Assembly (NCBI GenBank): GCA_903831635.1 | Contig: CAIKYN010000201.1 | Location: 1-13,876 of the forward strand | Reading direction: 5' to 3' | Source of the DNA: an uncultured Spartobacteria bacterium | GTDB lineage: Bacteria; Verrucomicrobiota; Verrucomicrobiia; Chthoniobacterales; UBA6821 | Length of the DNA: 13,876 nucleotides | Shown here: piece by piece, positions 1 through 7,809 of the stretch | Numbering within the stretch: position 1 is the first letter of the stretch | How the letters are laid out: each line of letters begins with the position of its first letter | Notes under the pieces: generated by a model | What the model saw: the letters and a program-made list of their open reading frames with translations, nothing else | Databases searched by the model: none | Told to the model about the DNA's origin: nothing | Made by a program: the position numbers and the translations under genes

Positions 1-578
1 ATTGCGAGGTCGATTGTTCCTTTCGTATGGCGCGGTCTTCCACGGATGATGGCAAGATAGGTTTTCTTTACCTGGCGGTCGGCAAAGGCTTGGGAGAGGG
101 CCGCGTGAGTCTGATCGTTCTTGGCCACAACGATGCAGCCGCTTGTTTCCTTATCAAGACGATGGACGATGCCAGGACGATGCTCCTCGGAGCCTGCCGA
201 TAGAGAGGCTCCATGATGCAGGAGGGCATTGACCAGCGTCCCCTCCTCGTGACCTGCGCCAATGTGCACGACCATGCCAGCCGGCTTGTTGACCACGAGT
301 AAATCATCATCCTCGTAAAGGATTTCCAGGGGAATGTCCTCGGCTCTGGCTCCTGTCGGTGGCTTGGGCGGCTCCTCCTCGACTCGGAAGAGATCTCCTG
401 ACTTCACCTCTTCATTGTTTTTAACCGGCTCTCCCCGCAGGGTGACCCGTCCGGATTTAACCAGAGCCTGGATCTTAGAACGCGAAAGATGGGGGAGATG
501 GCGAACCAGAACCATGTCGACCCTCTGGCGGCTATCCTCGTCGGAGGCGGTGATTTCGTGGACTGTGGGTTCTGTCAT
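1..578 (-). CDS. rluD: RluD-family 23S rRNA pseudouridine synthase, 3' end outside the window
   Basis: Enzyme of the RluA/RluD family, which converts specific uridines in large-subunit rRNA to pseudouridine. The reading frame was translated by hand from an ATG at 578 and stays open to base 1, giving 192 residues without a stop. Residues 17-68 look like an S4 RNA-binding domain (SRSKIQALVKSGRVTLRGEP). Residues 95-105 carry the family signature VVNKPAGMVVH. Residues 139-147 read HRLDKETSG, the catalytic motif, with Asp142 as nucleophile; this matches the position of E. coli RluD Asp139. After GMVVH the usual Pro is Ile106. S4 plus the catalytic motif and the start of the fold place it near RluD, but paralogues RluC or RluA cannot be excluded from a partial sequence. 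No Shine-Dalgarno motif is seen before the ATG and there is no in-frame start just upstream. The gene diverges from the kinase at 661 across 82 bp that contain no convincing promoter. Confidence 0.93.
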   Translation of the reverse strand, partial: MTEPTVHEITASDEDSRQRVDMVLVRHLPHLSRSKIQALVKSGRVTLRGEPVKNNEEVKSGDLFRVEEEPPKPPTGARAEDIPLEILYEDDDLLVVNKPAGMVVHIGAGHEEGTLVNALLHHGASLSAGSEEHRPGIVHRLDKETSGCIVVAKNDQTHAALSQAFADRQVKKTYLAIIRGRPRHTKGTIDLA

Positions 579-660
579 GGGAAGTGCGTTCGCGGTCTCG
601 GGAGTGTTTCCTGATCCGAGTCGCTTGAAGGATGAGGGTTTCCGCCATTAGGGTCAATGG

Positions 661-1677
661 ATGTCATCAATCACCCCAGACCGCTCCGAGGAACCATGTT
701 CCTCATGTGGGGTGATGCTGGATACTGCGAGGGAGCCTTTTTTCTCCATGGTTCGTTGCCCGCGCTGCCGCTCCGAAGTCAGGATTAAGAGAAGGATCGG
801 TCCGTATGAGCTTCTCGAAATCGCAGGTCAGGGTGGGAGCGGACGGGTTTTTCGGGCGCAGTACACGACGGAGGATGGAGCTGTCTCTGAGGTGGCGCTG
901 AAGGTCTTGGAAAAATCATCTCCTGATTACGAGGAGCATCTGATGCTGCTCCGGAATGAGACGGTCTCCGCCCAGTTGGTGGATCATCCCACGGTGGTAA
1001 AGGTTCTGACTCTGGAGGAGGATGACCATGGAGCCCGCCTGATGATGGAATTCATGGAAGGGGGCTCTCTTCATGAGCGGATCGTCTCTCCAGATGCCGA
1101 GGCTAGGTGTCTCGATGAAGCGTCTGTGCTGAGGATCGGTGTGGAGATCCTCGATGCTCTTGCTGCGGCAGAGTCTTGCGGGATTGTTCACCGTGACCTG
1201 AAGCCCGCCAATATTCTCTTTACCCGTGACGGCAGTGCCAAGTTGGGGGACTTCGGTCTTGCTCGTAGTACGGCGACAAAACCTGTTGATCAGTCTCATC
1301 TTCTCGCCACTCCTGATTACGTTGCTCCGGAGATGCTGGAGGGATTTCCCGGTGATATTCGATCCGATCTCTATGGCCTAGGCTGCTGTCTCTACCATGC
1401 GCTGTCTTCCGCCCCACCTTATGAAACGGAGGGACTCTCAATACCTGAGTTGTTGACACTAAAGCTCCGGCCAATCGACCTGTCCAGGGTGGCAGTCTCT
1501 CCGGCAACTAGAGAACTTCTGGTTCGGATGACGGACCCAGATCCTCGAAAACGCTTCGCTTCTCATGCACAGGCACGGAGTGCGATCCTTGCCTCGCTTA
1601 ATGTGGCGGAACGCAAGGGAGTGGGTTTCGGTGAGTTGGTGAAAAACCTCTTCAAAGTTAAGAACTGTAATCGCTGA
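661..1677 (+). CDS. Soluble Ser/Thr protein kinase with N-terminal zinc ribbon
   Basis: Hanks-type protein kinase of 338 residues, predicted to phosphorylate Ser/Thr on unknown cytoplasmic targets. Cys13, Cys16, Cys33 and Cys36 (CSSC...CPRC) form a likely zinc ribbon in front of the kinase domain, an arrangement common in Planctomycetota and Verrucomicrobiota. The glycine loop is GQGGSGRV (56-63). The ATP lysine is Lys81 in VALKV, and the alpha-C glutamate is probably Glu100. The catalytic loop is HRDLKPAN (177-184), the metal-binding motif is DFG (197-199), and the activation segment ends in VAPE. All catalytic residues are present, so it should be active. There is no transmembrane segment or extracellular sensor, unlike PknB-type kinases, and only about 50 residues follow the core. 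AGGG about 7 nt before the ATG supports the start at 661. The cyclase-like gene follows after 96 bp on the same strand, so the two may share a transcript. Confidence 0.95.
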   Translation: MSSITPDRSEEPCSSCGVMLDTAREPFFSMVRCPRCRSEVRIKRRIGPYELLEIAGQGGSGRVFRAQYTTEDGAVSEVALKVLEKSSPDYEEHLMLLRNETVSAQLVDHPTVVKVLTLEEDDHGARLMMEFMEGGSLHERIVSPDAEARCLDEASVLRIGVEILDALAAAESCGIVHRDLKPANILFTRDGSAKLGDFGLARSTATKPVDQSHLLATPDYVAPEMLEGFPGDIRSDLYGLGCCLYHALSSAPPYETEGLSIPELLTLKLRPIDLSRVAVSPATRELLVRMTDPDPRKRFASHAQARSAILASLNVAERKGVGFGELVKNLFKVKNCNR

Positions 1678-1773
1678 CGCGTTTCCCTTGATTCCCCCTG
1701 ATGTTGCTGAAAATCTACCTGCCCGTGGGTAATTATCCGTCTCCATCACAACGACACGTCTGACTAGATTCAA

Positions 1774-3042
1774 ATGAGGCTGCTGAAATCATTCCTGATC
1801 CTCCTGATCGTCACGGTAACGCTCCTTGTCGTTCTTCAGCTTGTTGGTGGTTTTGTGGGAGTGGGGAGTGCATGGCAAAACCTGATTCATGCCACCTCAC
1901 TGCATCCCTCAGCGCATGGTCTGCCCCTGGTGCTGGCGTTGCTTCTTACTCCTCTCTCCCTCTGGTTTGGTCTTGCGGCCAGCTTGCGGGAAATGATGGT
2001 CCTGGCACTTGCCTCCTTGCTGCTTGTGCTCGGAGGTTCGCTCGTTTTCTCCCTCTACGAGAGCTATCTGAATCCCGCGCCTGGAATGGCGGCCCTCCTG
2101 CTCTGTGTGATTGCAATCACTCTCTTCCGGAGAACCGAAGCCGGATCTAGGGAGCCAGTGTTGCGTCGACTTTTCGGTCAGCGTCTCCGACCTGAGATCT
2201 TTCGACAGCTGGTCGACGGGCAATTGCCCGTTGATTTTCCCGGTGAGATGCATGATGCCTCGGTGCTCGTCTGCTCGGTTCACAACCATGTCGAACTCAT
2301 GGAGGTTCTGAAGCCGGCTGACTATGTCTCCCTTATGAATCTCTATCTCCGAACGGCCTCCGACTTCCTGGTCGATGTTGGTGGTTATCTTGACGAATGT
2401 TCGGGTGAAAGCATCCGGGTTGTCTTCGGTGTTCCACTCGCGCCGCAGGGAGTTCTCAACCATGCGGCGAAGGCTGCCCGGGCTGCGATCGATCTCGTAT
2501 CACGACTCGAGGAACTCAACCGCGAATGCGACAACCGCTGGCAGCAGCGCCTCGATTTCCGTATTGGAGTGAACTCAGGCCCGATGATCGCTGCCGCGTA
2601 TGGTGGTGCACGACTGGGGCGTTACAGTGTTTCGGGTCCCGTGGTGGATTTCACACGTCATCTCTCCGCGGCTTGTGCCCAGTATGGGTGCCGGATCCTG
2701 AGTGGTCCTTTATCCTATGAGATGGCCTCTGAAACCGTGGAAGGGCGTCCCATTGATCTTCTCCAGAGAGCCGGCAGTCGCCGTCGAGTGGAACTCTATG
2801 AGTTCTTGGCACCCAAGAATTCCCTCTCTCCTGAGCGGGAGCGCAGTCGTGACCAGTTCTGGAAAGGGGTGATTCTTTTCCGTGAACGTAAGTGGGAGGA
2901 GGCCATCAAGGCCTTTGCCTCGGCGAGGATTGCGGGTATTCCCGACAGGGTACTCGATCATTATTTGGAGCGTGTCGAGAGGGCTCGTCGCGGTGAGGAT
3001 GAACTGACGCCTGAGCAAGCGTTGCTGGCTGAGGCGGTCTGA
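1774..3042 (+). CDS. Membrane protein with degenerate class III adenylate/guanylate cyclase domain
   Basis: Protein of 422 residues. Four hydrophobic segments (about 7-30, 50-69, 74-94, 103-118) anchor it in the inner membrane, followed by a cytoplasmic class III nucleotide cyclase homology domain (about 160-350). The fold is recognisable from GGYLDECSGESIRVVFGVP (203-221) and from GVNSGPMIAAAYG (265-277) followed by YSVSGPVVDF (284-293). By alignment to active cyclases, however, the catalytic positions are changed: first metal Asp to Ser168, second metal Asp to Glu212, purine-selecting Lys to Glu208, adenine Asp to Pro289, transition-state Asn to Asp292 and Arg to His296. It is therefore probably inactive and may act as a nucleotide sensor or scaffold. 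The C terminus (about 363-405) holds a TPR-like helical pair (FWKGVILFRERKWEEAIKAF), often seen at the end of such proteins. No Shine-Dalgarno motif precedes the ATG. It ends 9 bp from the convergent gene at 3052. Confidence 0.88.
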   Translation: MRLLKSFLILLIVTVTLLVVLQLVGGFVGVGSAWQNLIHATSLHPSAHGLPLVLALLLTPLSLWFGLAASLREMMVLALASLLLVLGGSLVFSLYESYLNPAPGMAALLLCVIAITLFRRTEAGSREPVLRRLFGQRLRPEIFRQLVDGQLPVDFPGEMHDASVLVCSVHNHVELMEVLKPADYVSLMNLYLRTASDFLVDVGGYLDECSGESIRVVFGVPLAPQGVLNHAAKAARAAIDLVSRLEELNRECDNRWQQRLDFRIGVNSGPMIAAAYGGARLGRYSVSGPVVDFTRHLSAACAQYGCRILSGPLSYEMASETVEGRPIDLLQRAGSRRRVELYEFLAPKNSLSPERERSRDQFWKGVILFRERKWEEAIKAFASARIAGIPDRVLDHYLERVERARRGEDELTPEQALLAEAV

Positions 3043-3051
3043 TTTTTCCGT

Positions 3052-3720
3052 TTACTGATCGTCAGGATCGACAGTGCCGATGGTCCGCATTCCTTTTTTG
3101 GAAAGTTCAAAGAGTTCCGTGGAGACGGGTTGGGGCGAAATCAGATAGTCATCGCGAATTGTCCGGGCCATTTCAGCAAGCCTGTTGGCGAGTTTTGGGA
3201 AGACATAGATTTTAGTTCGTGACGGGATGGCCACGATCAACTCCGGTCCGAAGATCGCACTGAAACGGCGGAGAAACCCCGGATTGAGAATGCAGGAGGC
3301 GAGTATCGGATCATCCGAACTTATCACCGCTGCCTGGATCACTTGGTGGTTGTCGCGGACCATCAGGGGGTTAATGGTGGCCATCAATACTGAGGTATCC
3401 TCACGGGATCGTTTCACAAAGGCATCCCAGTCTTTAGGGGACATGCTGTCTCCCGATCCCAGGGGAGTTATTTCGCGATGGCTGGTGATACGGGCTGGAA
3501 AGAGCAGCGTTCTTTTGGATCCGGGGAGGAAACGGTGGATCGGCGGACGTTCAAAGTACCCCCCGAAGAGCAACGCCAACGTGCTCTTTTCGTCACTGCC
3601 CTGGAGCCTGGCACCCGCTCCGTAGAAAAATAGTGCGGACAACAGGACTATTGGAATTCGGCTCGAGTTCGACAACCTCTGGTCTTTAGCGCTGAAGATA
3701 GGTAGAAACAAGGGTGTCAT
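3052..3720 (-). CDS. Putative exported protein resembling DUF1444 (YtpQ-like)
   Basis: Uncharacterised protein of 222 residues. With the ATG at 3720 the N terminus holds a short leader and then a hydrophobic stretch (PIVLLSALFFYGAGARLQG) that looks like a signal peptide without a lipobox cysteine, so the protein is probably periplasmic. The rest is soluble. The C-terminal half (ASCILNPGFLRRF, then ELIVAIPSRTKIYVFP) resembles, from memory, the end of the DUF1444/YtpQ family, whose function I do not know; treat this as a lead only. The frame continues upstream to an ATG at 3789, but that would put 71 nt inside ruvA and spoil the signal peptide. A TTG at 3675 would give a neater signal peptide but has no spaced ribosome site. 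With the 3720 start, its ATG shares two bases with the ruvA ATG on the other strand. Tail-to-tail with the cyclase-like gene. Confidence 0.72.
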   Translation of the reverse strand: MTPLFLPIFSAKDQRLSNSSRIPIVLLSALFFYGAGARLQGSDEKSTLALLFGGYFERPPIHRFLPGSKRTLLFPARITSHREITPLGSGDSMSPKDWDAFVKRSREDTSVLMATINPLMVRDNHQVIQAAVISSDDPILASCILNPGFLRRFSAIFGPELIVAIPSRTKIYVFPKLANRLAEMARTIRDDYLISPQPVSTELFELSKKGMRTIGTVDPDDQ

Positions 3721-4327
3721 GATCACTTTTGTCGAAGGGATACTGGAAGATGTGCTTCCAAACCAGATCGTCGTCAATGCCGGCGGCATCGGCTACCAGA
3801 TTCTGATTCCACTCTCGAGTTACAACAAGTTCTCGAATCCCGGGGTGAAAGTCAGAGTGCTGACCCATCATCATGTGCGTGAGGATGCGCAGATCCTTTA
3901 CGGTTTTTCTTCTGCCGAGGAGCGAGACCTCTTTCGTCTTCTCATGGCCCATGTGTCCGGTGTCGGTCCAAAGCTCGCCCTGGCCATTCTGAGCGGAATG
4001 GAAGTCGGGCATTTCAAATCAGCTGTGGTGACCTCCGATATCGCTGCGATTTCAAAGATCTCCGGAGTCGGTAAGAAGACCGCCGAACGTGTCGTCTTGG
4101 AACTCAAGGACAAGCTCGGCGTCGCTGCGGAGTGGGAGGCGGCAAGCCGTGAAAACGCTCCCGCTGGGATTGAGCGTCATCTCCACGATGCGGTTCTTGC
4201 CCTCATATCGCTTGGTTATAAACAGGTTGATGCCCACAAGGTCGTGAAGGCCGTCATGCCGAAGCTTTCCCCTGATTCCTCGGCCGAGGATGTGGTGCGT
4301 GAGGCGCTCAGAAACTTGCTCTCGTGA
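3719..4327 (+). CDS. ruvA: Holliday junction branch migration protein RuvA
   Basis: RuvA binds the four-way Holliday junction as a tetramer and loads the RuvB motor during recombinational repair. At 202 residues it has the usual family length. The N-terminal OB-fold domain starts MITFVEGILEDV and includes GGIGYQILIP (22-31) and EDAQILYGF (55-63). Two helix-hairpin-helix motifs follow: VSGVGPKLALAIL (79-91) and ISGVGKKTAERVVLELKDKL (114-133). The C-terminal domain III (about 155-202, HDAVLALISLGYK) is the RuvB-binding part. The start is fixed by the conserved N terminus; AAGGG lies only 4 nt upstream. ruvC and ruvB are not in this window. The stop overlaps the GTG start of the next gene (GTGA), which suggests translational coupling. 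Its promoter must lie inside the divergent gene at 3052-3720. Confidence 0.98.
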   Translation: MITFVEGILEDVLPNQIVVNAGGIGYQILIPLSSYNKFSNPGVKVRVLTHHHVREDAQILYGFSSAEERDLFRLLMAHVSGVGPKLALAILSGMEVGHFKSAVVTSDIAAISKISGVGKKTAERVVLELKDKLGVAAEWEAASRENAPAGIERHLHDAVLALISLGYKQVDAHKVVKAVMPKLSPDSSAEDVVREALRNLLS

Positions 4328-5640
4328 TCGCAAGCGACTCCACCACACCGGCTCCTGTGCCGCTTTTAGAACTGCTTCGTCGCATCCCAGAGGGTGAGCT
4401 CTTCGCCGGCAAGGAATGGCTCTGGGCTCCTTCCCCCTACACCTTGGACGTGAAGCTCGCCCGAGAGCTTGAATCCATGGGACATCGTTTGCTTCAGTTC
4501 GCTCAGGCCTGCGATCTACTCTACCGTCAAAGCGTCGACGGGCGTCAACCCTCCTGGATCGCTGAGCTTCTTGATCAGGGAAAGCCGCCGGAGGTTGTGG
4601 CGCTGGGCAGAAATCCCGCCTTTCGCGGACAGATTGCCCGGGTGATCCGTCCCGATCTCATCGTGACGGAGGATGGATTCTCGATCTGTGAACTCGATCA
4701 GATACCGGGAGGTATCGGTCTCACCGCTTGGTTAAACGAGACCTACGCCTCCTTTGGCTTTGATGTGCTGGGTGGTACGCAAGGGATGTTCGAGGGGTTT
4801 TCTTCGTTGCTGCCCGCAGGCGAGATCATTGTTTCCGAGGAGGCCTCGACCTACCGACCGGAGATGGAGTGGATTGCTGAGCGCCTATCTCAGCGGAGGG
4901 GGAGCCCTGATTGGAAGGTGACGGATGCTTCCTCACGCCGGGGATGGAGCGGGAATGTCTACCGATTCTTCGAGATGTTCGACCTCCCTCAGGTGCCGTG
5001 TGCCGAAGGACTCTTTCGAGATGCTGCCGAGGGTCGTGTTTCCGTAACGCCTCCTCCCAAAGCACAGCTTGAGGAGAAACTCTGGATGGCTCTTTTCTGG
5101 ATGGCTCCACTCCGTGATTTTTGGATCCGCCACCTGGGTGAACGCGGCATGCAATCCCTGCAAAAGTGGATTCCCTACACTTGGGTTCTCGATCCAACCC
5201 CACTTCCTCCAAACGCAGTCTACCCGCGTCTTGATATACAGAATTGGAGGGAACTTGGAACTTTCAGTCAGAAGGCCCGTGATCTGATCATTAAAATCAG
5301 CGGCTTCGATGGTCGTGCGTGGGGAGCACGAGGGGTTTCCTTGGGCTCTGATCTCTCCCGTGTGGAGTGGGAAGGTGTTATTGAGCGGGCTCTCCACGAG
5401 TTCCCGGAACATCCCTACATTCTTCAGGTCTTCCGTCATTCCCTCCTATCGGATCAATCTCTCTACGATGCGGAGGGGACGGTCACTGTGATGAAGGGGC
5501 GTGCGCGCCTAAGCCCCTATTTCTTTGTCAATGAGGGCAAGTCAATACTCGGAGGTGTTCTTGCCACAGTCTGTCCTGCTGACAAAAAAATCCTCCATGG
5601 AATGAGCGACGCCGTGATGGTGCCGGTAATTGCCGGATAG
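4324..5640 (+). CDS. Uncharacterised ATP-grasp-like protein, coupled to ruvA
   Basis: Protein of 438 residues that I do not recognise as a named family. Its pattern suggests a circularly permuted ATP-grasp fold like that of the glutathionylspermidine synthase and DUF407 groups, but this is inference. Residues 109-130 (RPDLIVTEDGF, then ICELDQIPGG) look like a substrate-side loop. Residues 321-337 (LIIKISGFDGRAWGARG) look like the ATP lysine (Lys324) with a glycine-rich loop. YILQVFRHS (365-373) and Arg393/Arg395 followed by SPYFFV match the order expected of nucleotide and metal contacts. The protein is soluble, has no signal peptide and ends in HGMSDAVMVPV. Translation starts at a GTG that overlaps the ruvA stop by four bases, with no Shine-Dalgarno motif of its own, so it is likely coupled to ruvA. 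Substrate and product are unknown. It converges on lpxK with 24 bp between the stops. Confidence 0.85.
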   Translation: MIASDSTTPAPVPLLELLRRIPEGELFAGKEWLWAPSPYTLDVKLARELESMGHRLLQFAQACDLLYRQSVDGRQPSWIAELLDQGKPPEVVALGRNPAFRGQIARVIRPDLIVTEDGFSICELDQIPGGIGLTAWLNETYASFGFDVLGGTQGMFEGFSSLLPAGEIIVSEEASTYRPEMEWIAERLSQRRGSPDWKVTDASSRRGWSGNVYRFFEMFDLPQVPCAEGLFRDAAEGRVSVTPPPKAQLEEKLWMALFWMAPLRDFWIRHLGERGMQSLQKWIPYTWVLDPTPLPPNAVYPRLDIQNWRELGTFSQKARDLIIKISGFDGRAWGARGVSLGSDLSRVEWEGVIERALHEFPEHPYILQVFRHSLLSDQSLYDAEGTVTVMKGRARLSPYFFVNEGKSILGGVLATVCPADKKILHGMSDAVMVPVIAG

Positions 5641-5664
5641 GCAAATTCAGAGAGGGTATCAATC

Positions 5665-6861
5665 TCAGGCGACGGGTGCCTGACGAAGTGCTTCCTCACA
5701 TGTCTCGGAATCCTTGATGACGGGATGCGGGTGATGGAGAAGCTGCTCCAGCATTCTGTCCCAGTGCTCCTGGCCCTTGATGATTTCGATCTCTATTCTC
5801 AAGTAACGGATGGGAATCTCTTGATTCAGCAGGCGGGGCATCCGTACCGCATCCTTCTCGGTGGTGAGGATGCAAGAGACACCGCGTCGTGTGCAGCGCT
5901 TGATGAAGCGGTCGAGCTCCCGCTTCGAGTAGCGGTGATGATCCGCAAAGCTCTGGGTGAGTTCCAACGAGACGCCGAGTCTCCTGAGTCCTTGCTCAAA
6001 ACTCTCCGGCGAGGCAATGGCGGAGAGGGCGCCCGCCTTCAGTCCCTGAAGGGTTGAGAGAGGGAGTTGCTCACCGGTCGAGAAATCCTGAAGTTCCACG
6101 GGGCGGTGCCGGCATTCGATGATGGGAGCAGTTCGGTTATAAAGACGGATACGCCGGTGCAGATCCGAGAGATCGCTTCCATCGCATTTGGTGATCAGGA
6201 TGTGTGTGGCACGTCGCAGGTGGGACGGCGGCTCACGCAAGGTGCCACGGGGAAGGATATATTCATTCCCGAAGGGTGCCTCCCGGTCGATTAGGACAAG
6301 ATCGAATCGGCGGTGCAGGCGGAGGTACTGGAGTCCATCATCAAGGATCAGCAGGTCGCTGTTGAGTTGTGAGATGGCGTGGCGTCCGCATTCGACCCGG
6401 TCCTTGTCAACCACAACGGCCACCCCGCGAAGGTTTTTAGCCAGCATGAAGGGCTCATCGCCGGCATTCTTGGAATCAAGGAGTAGGGCTCCTCCCTCTG
6501 AGACAATGCGCACGGGGGCGGGATTGTTTCCGGAAAACCTCCGACGAGTGCTTTTGTACCCACGGCTCAAGATGGCAACCCTTCTGCCTCGCATCGAGAG
6601 TTCTCGCGCGAGTTTTTCGACAACAGGAGTCTTGCCCGTGCCTCCCACGGTAAGATTGCCGATGCTCACCACAGGGCATCCGATCTGGTGTGACCTCAGG
6701 ATGATGGAGCCGTAGAGCTTGATCCGTAGCGAGACAATGGCGAGGTAGAGAAGGGATAATGCCCGCAGTACGATGCGGAGAAGGCCCGCCCTTTTGCCAC
6801 CTCTTCTCTCCAGGATGACATCAACCGCAAACTGTTCGAGTCTGTCGAGAAACTGCCGCAT
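5665..6861 (-). CDS. lpxK: Tetraacyldisaccharide 4'-kinase LpxK
   Basis: LpxK phosphorylates the 4' position of the lipid A disaccharide precursor on the inner membrane, forming lipid IVA, so it marks the host as a lipopolysaccharide maker. The P-loop is GNLTVGGTGKTP (68-79). AILSRGYK (about 96-103), GDEPFMLA, DDGLQY and FADHHRYSKREL (the conserved DHH region near the catalytic site) are all present. The N terminus (about 27-54) holds a hydrophobic membrane-associating helix. At 398 residues it is longer than E. coli LpxK (328), with a longer N-terminal lead and a short charged tail. A TTG codon directly precedes the ATG at 6861; the ATG is preferred. The start lies 7 bp after the thrB stop on the same strand and has no Shine-Dalgarno motif, so it is probably expressed from the thrB transcript. 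Confidence 0.97.
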   Translation of the reverse strand: MRQFLDRLEQFAVDVILERRGGKRAGLLRIVLRALSLLYLAIVSLRIKLYGSIILRSHQIGCPVVSIGNLTVGGTGKTPVVEKLARELSMRGRRVAILSRGYKSTRRRFSGNNPAPVRIVSEGGALLLDSKNAGDEPFMLAKNLRGVAVVVDKDRVECGRHAISQLNSDLLILDDGLQYLRLHRRFDLVLIDREAPFGNEYILPRGTLREPPSHLRRATHILITKCDGSDLSDLHRRIRLYNRTAPIIECRHRPVELQDFSTGEQLPLSTLQGLKAGALSAIASPESFEQGLRRLGVSLELTQSFADHHRYSKRELDRFIKRCTRRGVSCILTTEKDAVRMPRLLNQEIPIRYLRIEIEIIKGQEHWDRMLEQLLHHPHPVIKDSETCEEALRQAPVA

Positions 6862-6868
6862 CAAGGCA

Positions 6869-7750
6869 TCACGATTTCAGAACTCTGGCACCGCTATTAT
6901 CGGCGGCGACGATGACTATTCGGGCACCTTTCGGTGCGGCGGAGCGCATTGCCAAGGAGACTTTTTTTGCAGAAGCGGCGCTCGGGGCAAGGCAGCAGAT
7001 CGTCGATCCGGATCCGCTGAGCCATCCTCCGATGGCTCCAGCCTGCTCACCCGCGGTGACGACCTCTGCGAGGAAGGGAACCAGTCGGGAACGATACGGT
7101 TGATGAAGGCGATCACCGAAGGCGCCCCGTAACAGCTCGTATTTTTTGGTAGCGAAAGCCGTTGCGATCACTGCGGCATCCGCCGTATTTGCAGCCGCAT
7201 CGCCAATGCTGATCGACTTTGGCATGACCTTGCGCGCGTCGGGGGTGGCAACCTCGAAATCCGGGATGAGGAGAACGAAGCGTAGGTTGGCAGCAACTGG
7301 AAGACGAATGGGATCGAGATGGGATCGTGCGATAGTGAATCCCCCGAACATTGCAGGAGCAGCATTGTCGGGGTGGCCCTCCAGTTCAGCGCAGAGACGG
7401 TAGATCCCGTGGCGAGAGAGAGGATTGCCGCAAAGGGAATTAAGTCCCATGAGAATGCCGAGTCGTACTGTGACGCTGCTGCCAAGGCCGCGTGCTTGGG
7501 GAACCGTTCCCTTGATTTTCCAGGAAAACGGGAAGGGAGGCAGTCCGCTCCCTAGGAAAAAGCTTCTTCCCGTAGCTTCCACCATCGCGGGTAGGGGAGT
7601 CGTCTTGTTCGTAGTGGAAACCGTGACCAAGTTCGCAACTTCAAGAGCGAGCCCGAAGGAATCGAAGCCGGGCCCCAGATTCGCCGTTGTTCCGGGAACA
7701 GAGACCGTGACGGAGGAAGCAGATTTTGTCTTTGTGGTCACCGTGCTCAT
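6869..7750 (-). CDS. thrB: Homoserine kinase (GHMP family)
   Basis: Homoserine kinase phosphorylates L-homoserine with ATP to O-phosphohomoserine, the step before threonine synthase in threonine biosynthesis. The 293 residues compare with 310 for E. coli ThrB. Diagnostic stretches are PGTTANLGPGFDSFGLAL (19-36), the GHMP ATP-binding loop VPQARGLGSS (83-92), ELEGHPDNAAPAMFGG (122-137), and the C-terminal GHMP motif GGWLSGSGSTI. It is a cytoplasmic enzyme. AAGGAGG lies upstream of the ATG but 16 nt away, which is long for a ribosome site; no in-frame start fits it better. lpxK follows after 7 bp, so the two form an operon even though their pathways are unrelated. No other threonine gene is in the window. 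The leader upstream (7751-7929) contains a GC hairpin at 7810-7826 that could affect expression. Confidence 0.96.
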   Translation of the reverse strand: MSTVTTKTKSASSVTVSVPGTTANLGPGFDSFGLALEVANLVTVSTTNKTTPLPAMVEATGRSFFLGSGLPPFPFSWKIKGTVPQARGLGSSVTVRLGILMGLNSLCGNPLSRHGIYRLCAELEGHPDNAAPAMFGGFTIARSHLDPIRLPVAANLRFVLLIPDFEVATPDARKVMPKSISIGDAAANTADAAVIATAFATKKYELLRGAFGDRLHQPYRSRLVPFLAEVVTAGEQAGAIGGWLSGSGSTICCLAPSAASAKKVSLAMRSAAPKGARIVIVAADNSGARVLKS

Positions 7751-7809
7751 GAGTACGCAAAGTATCCCTCCTTATGTTGTGACAATCAATAACTGGGTGG
7801 AGGGATTAT

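Noticed and set aside
334..651. Plus-strand open frame of 105 codons at the left end
   Set aside because: It is antisense to the RluD-family gene, whose S4 and HRLDKETSG motifs show that the minus strand is coding; the plus-strand translation is Ser/Arg-rich without a motif.
1909..2463. Open frame of 184 codons on the minus strand
   Set aside because: It lies wholly inside the cyclase-like gene on the other strand; the translation is polar and low in hydrophobic blocks, with no domain, and the plus-strand frame carries clear motifs.
661..3042. Kinase plus cyclase-like protein as a phage defence module such as a cyclic-nucleotide signalling system
   Set aside because: No effector gene is nearby, the cyclase residues are lost, and the flanking genes are housekeeping, so a defence role has no support.
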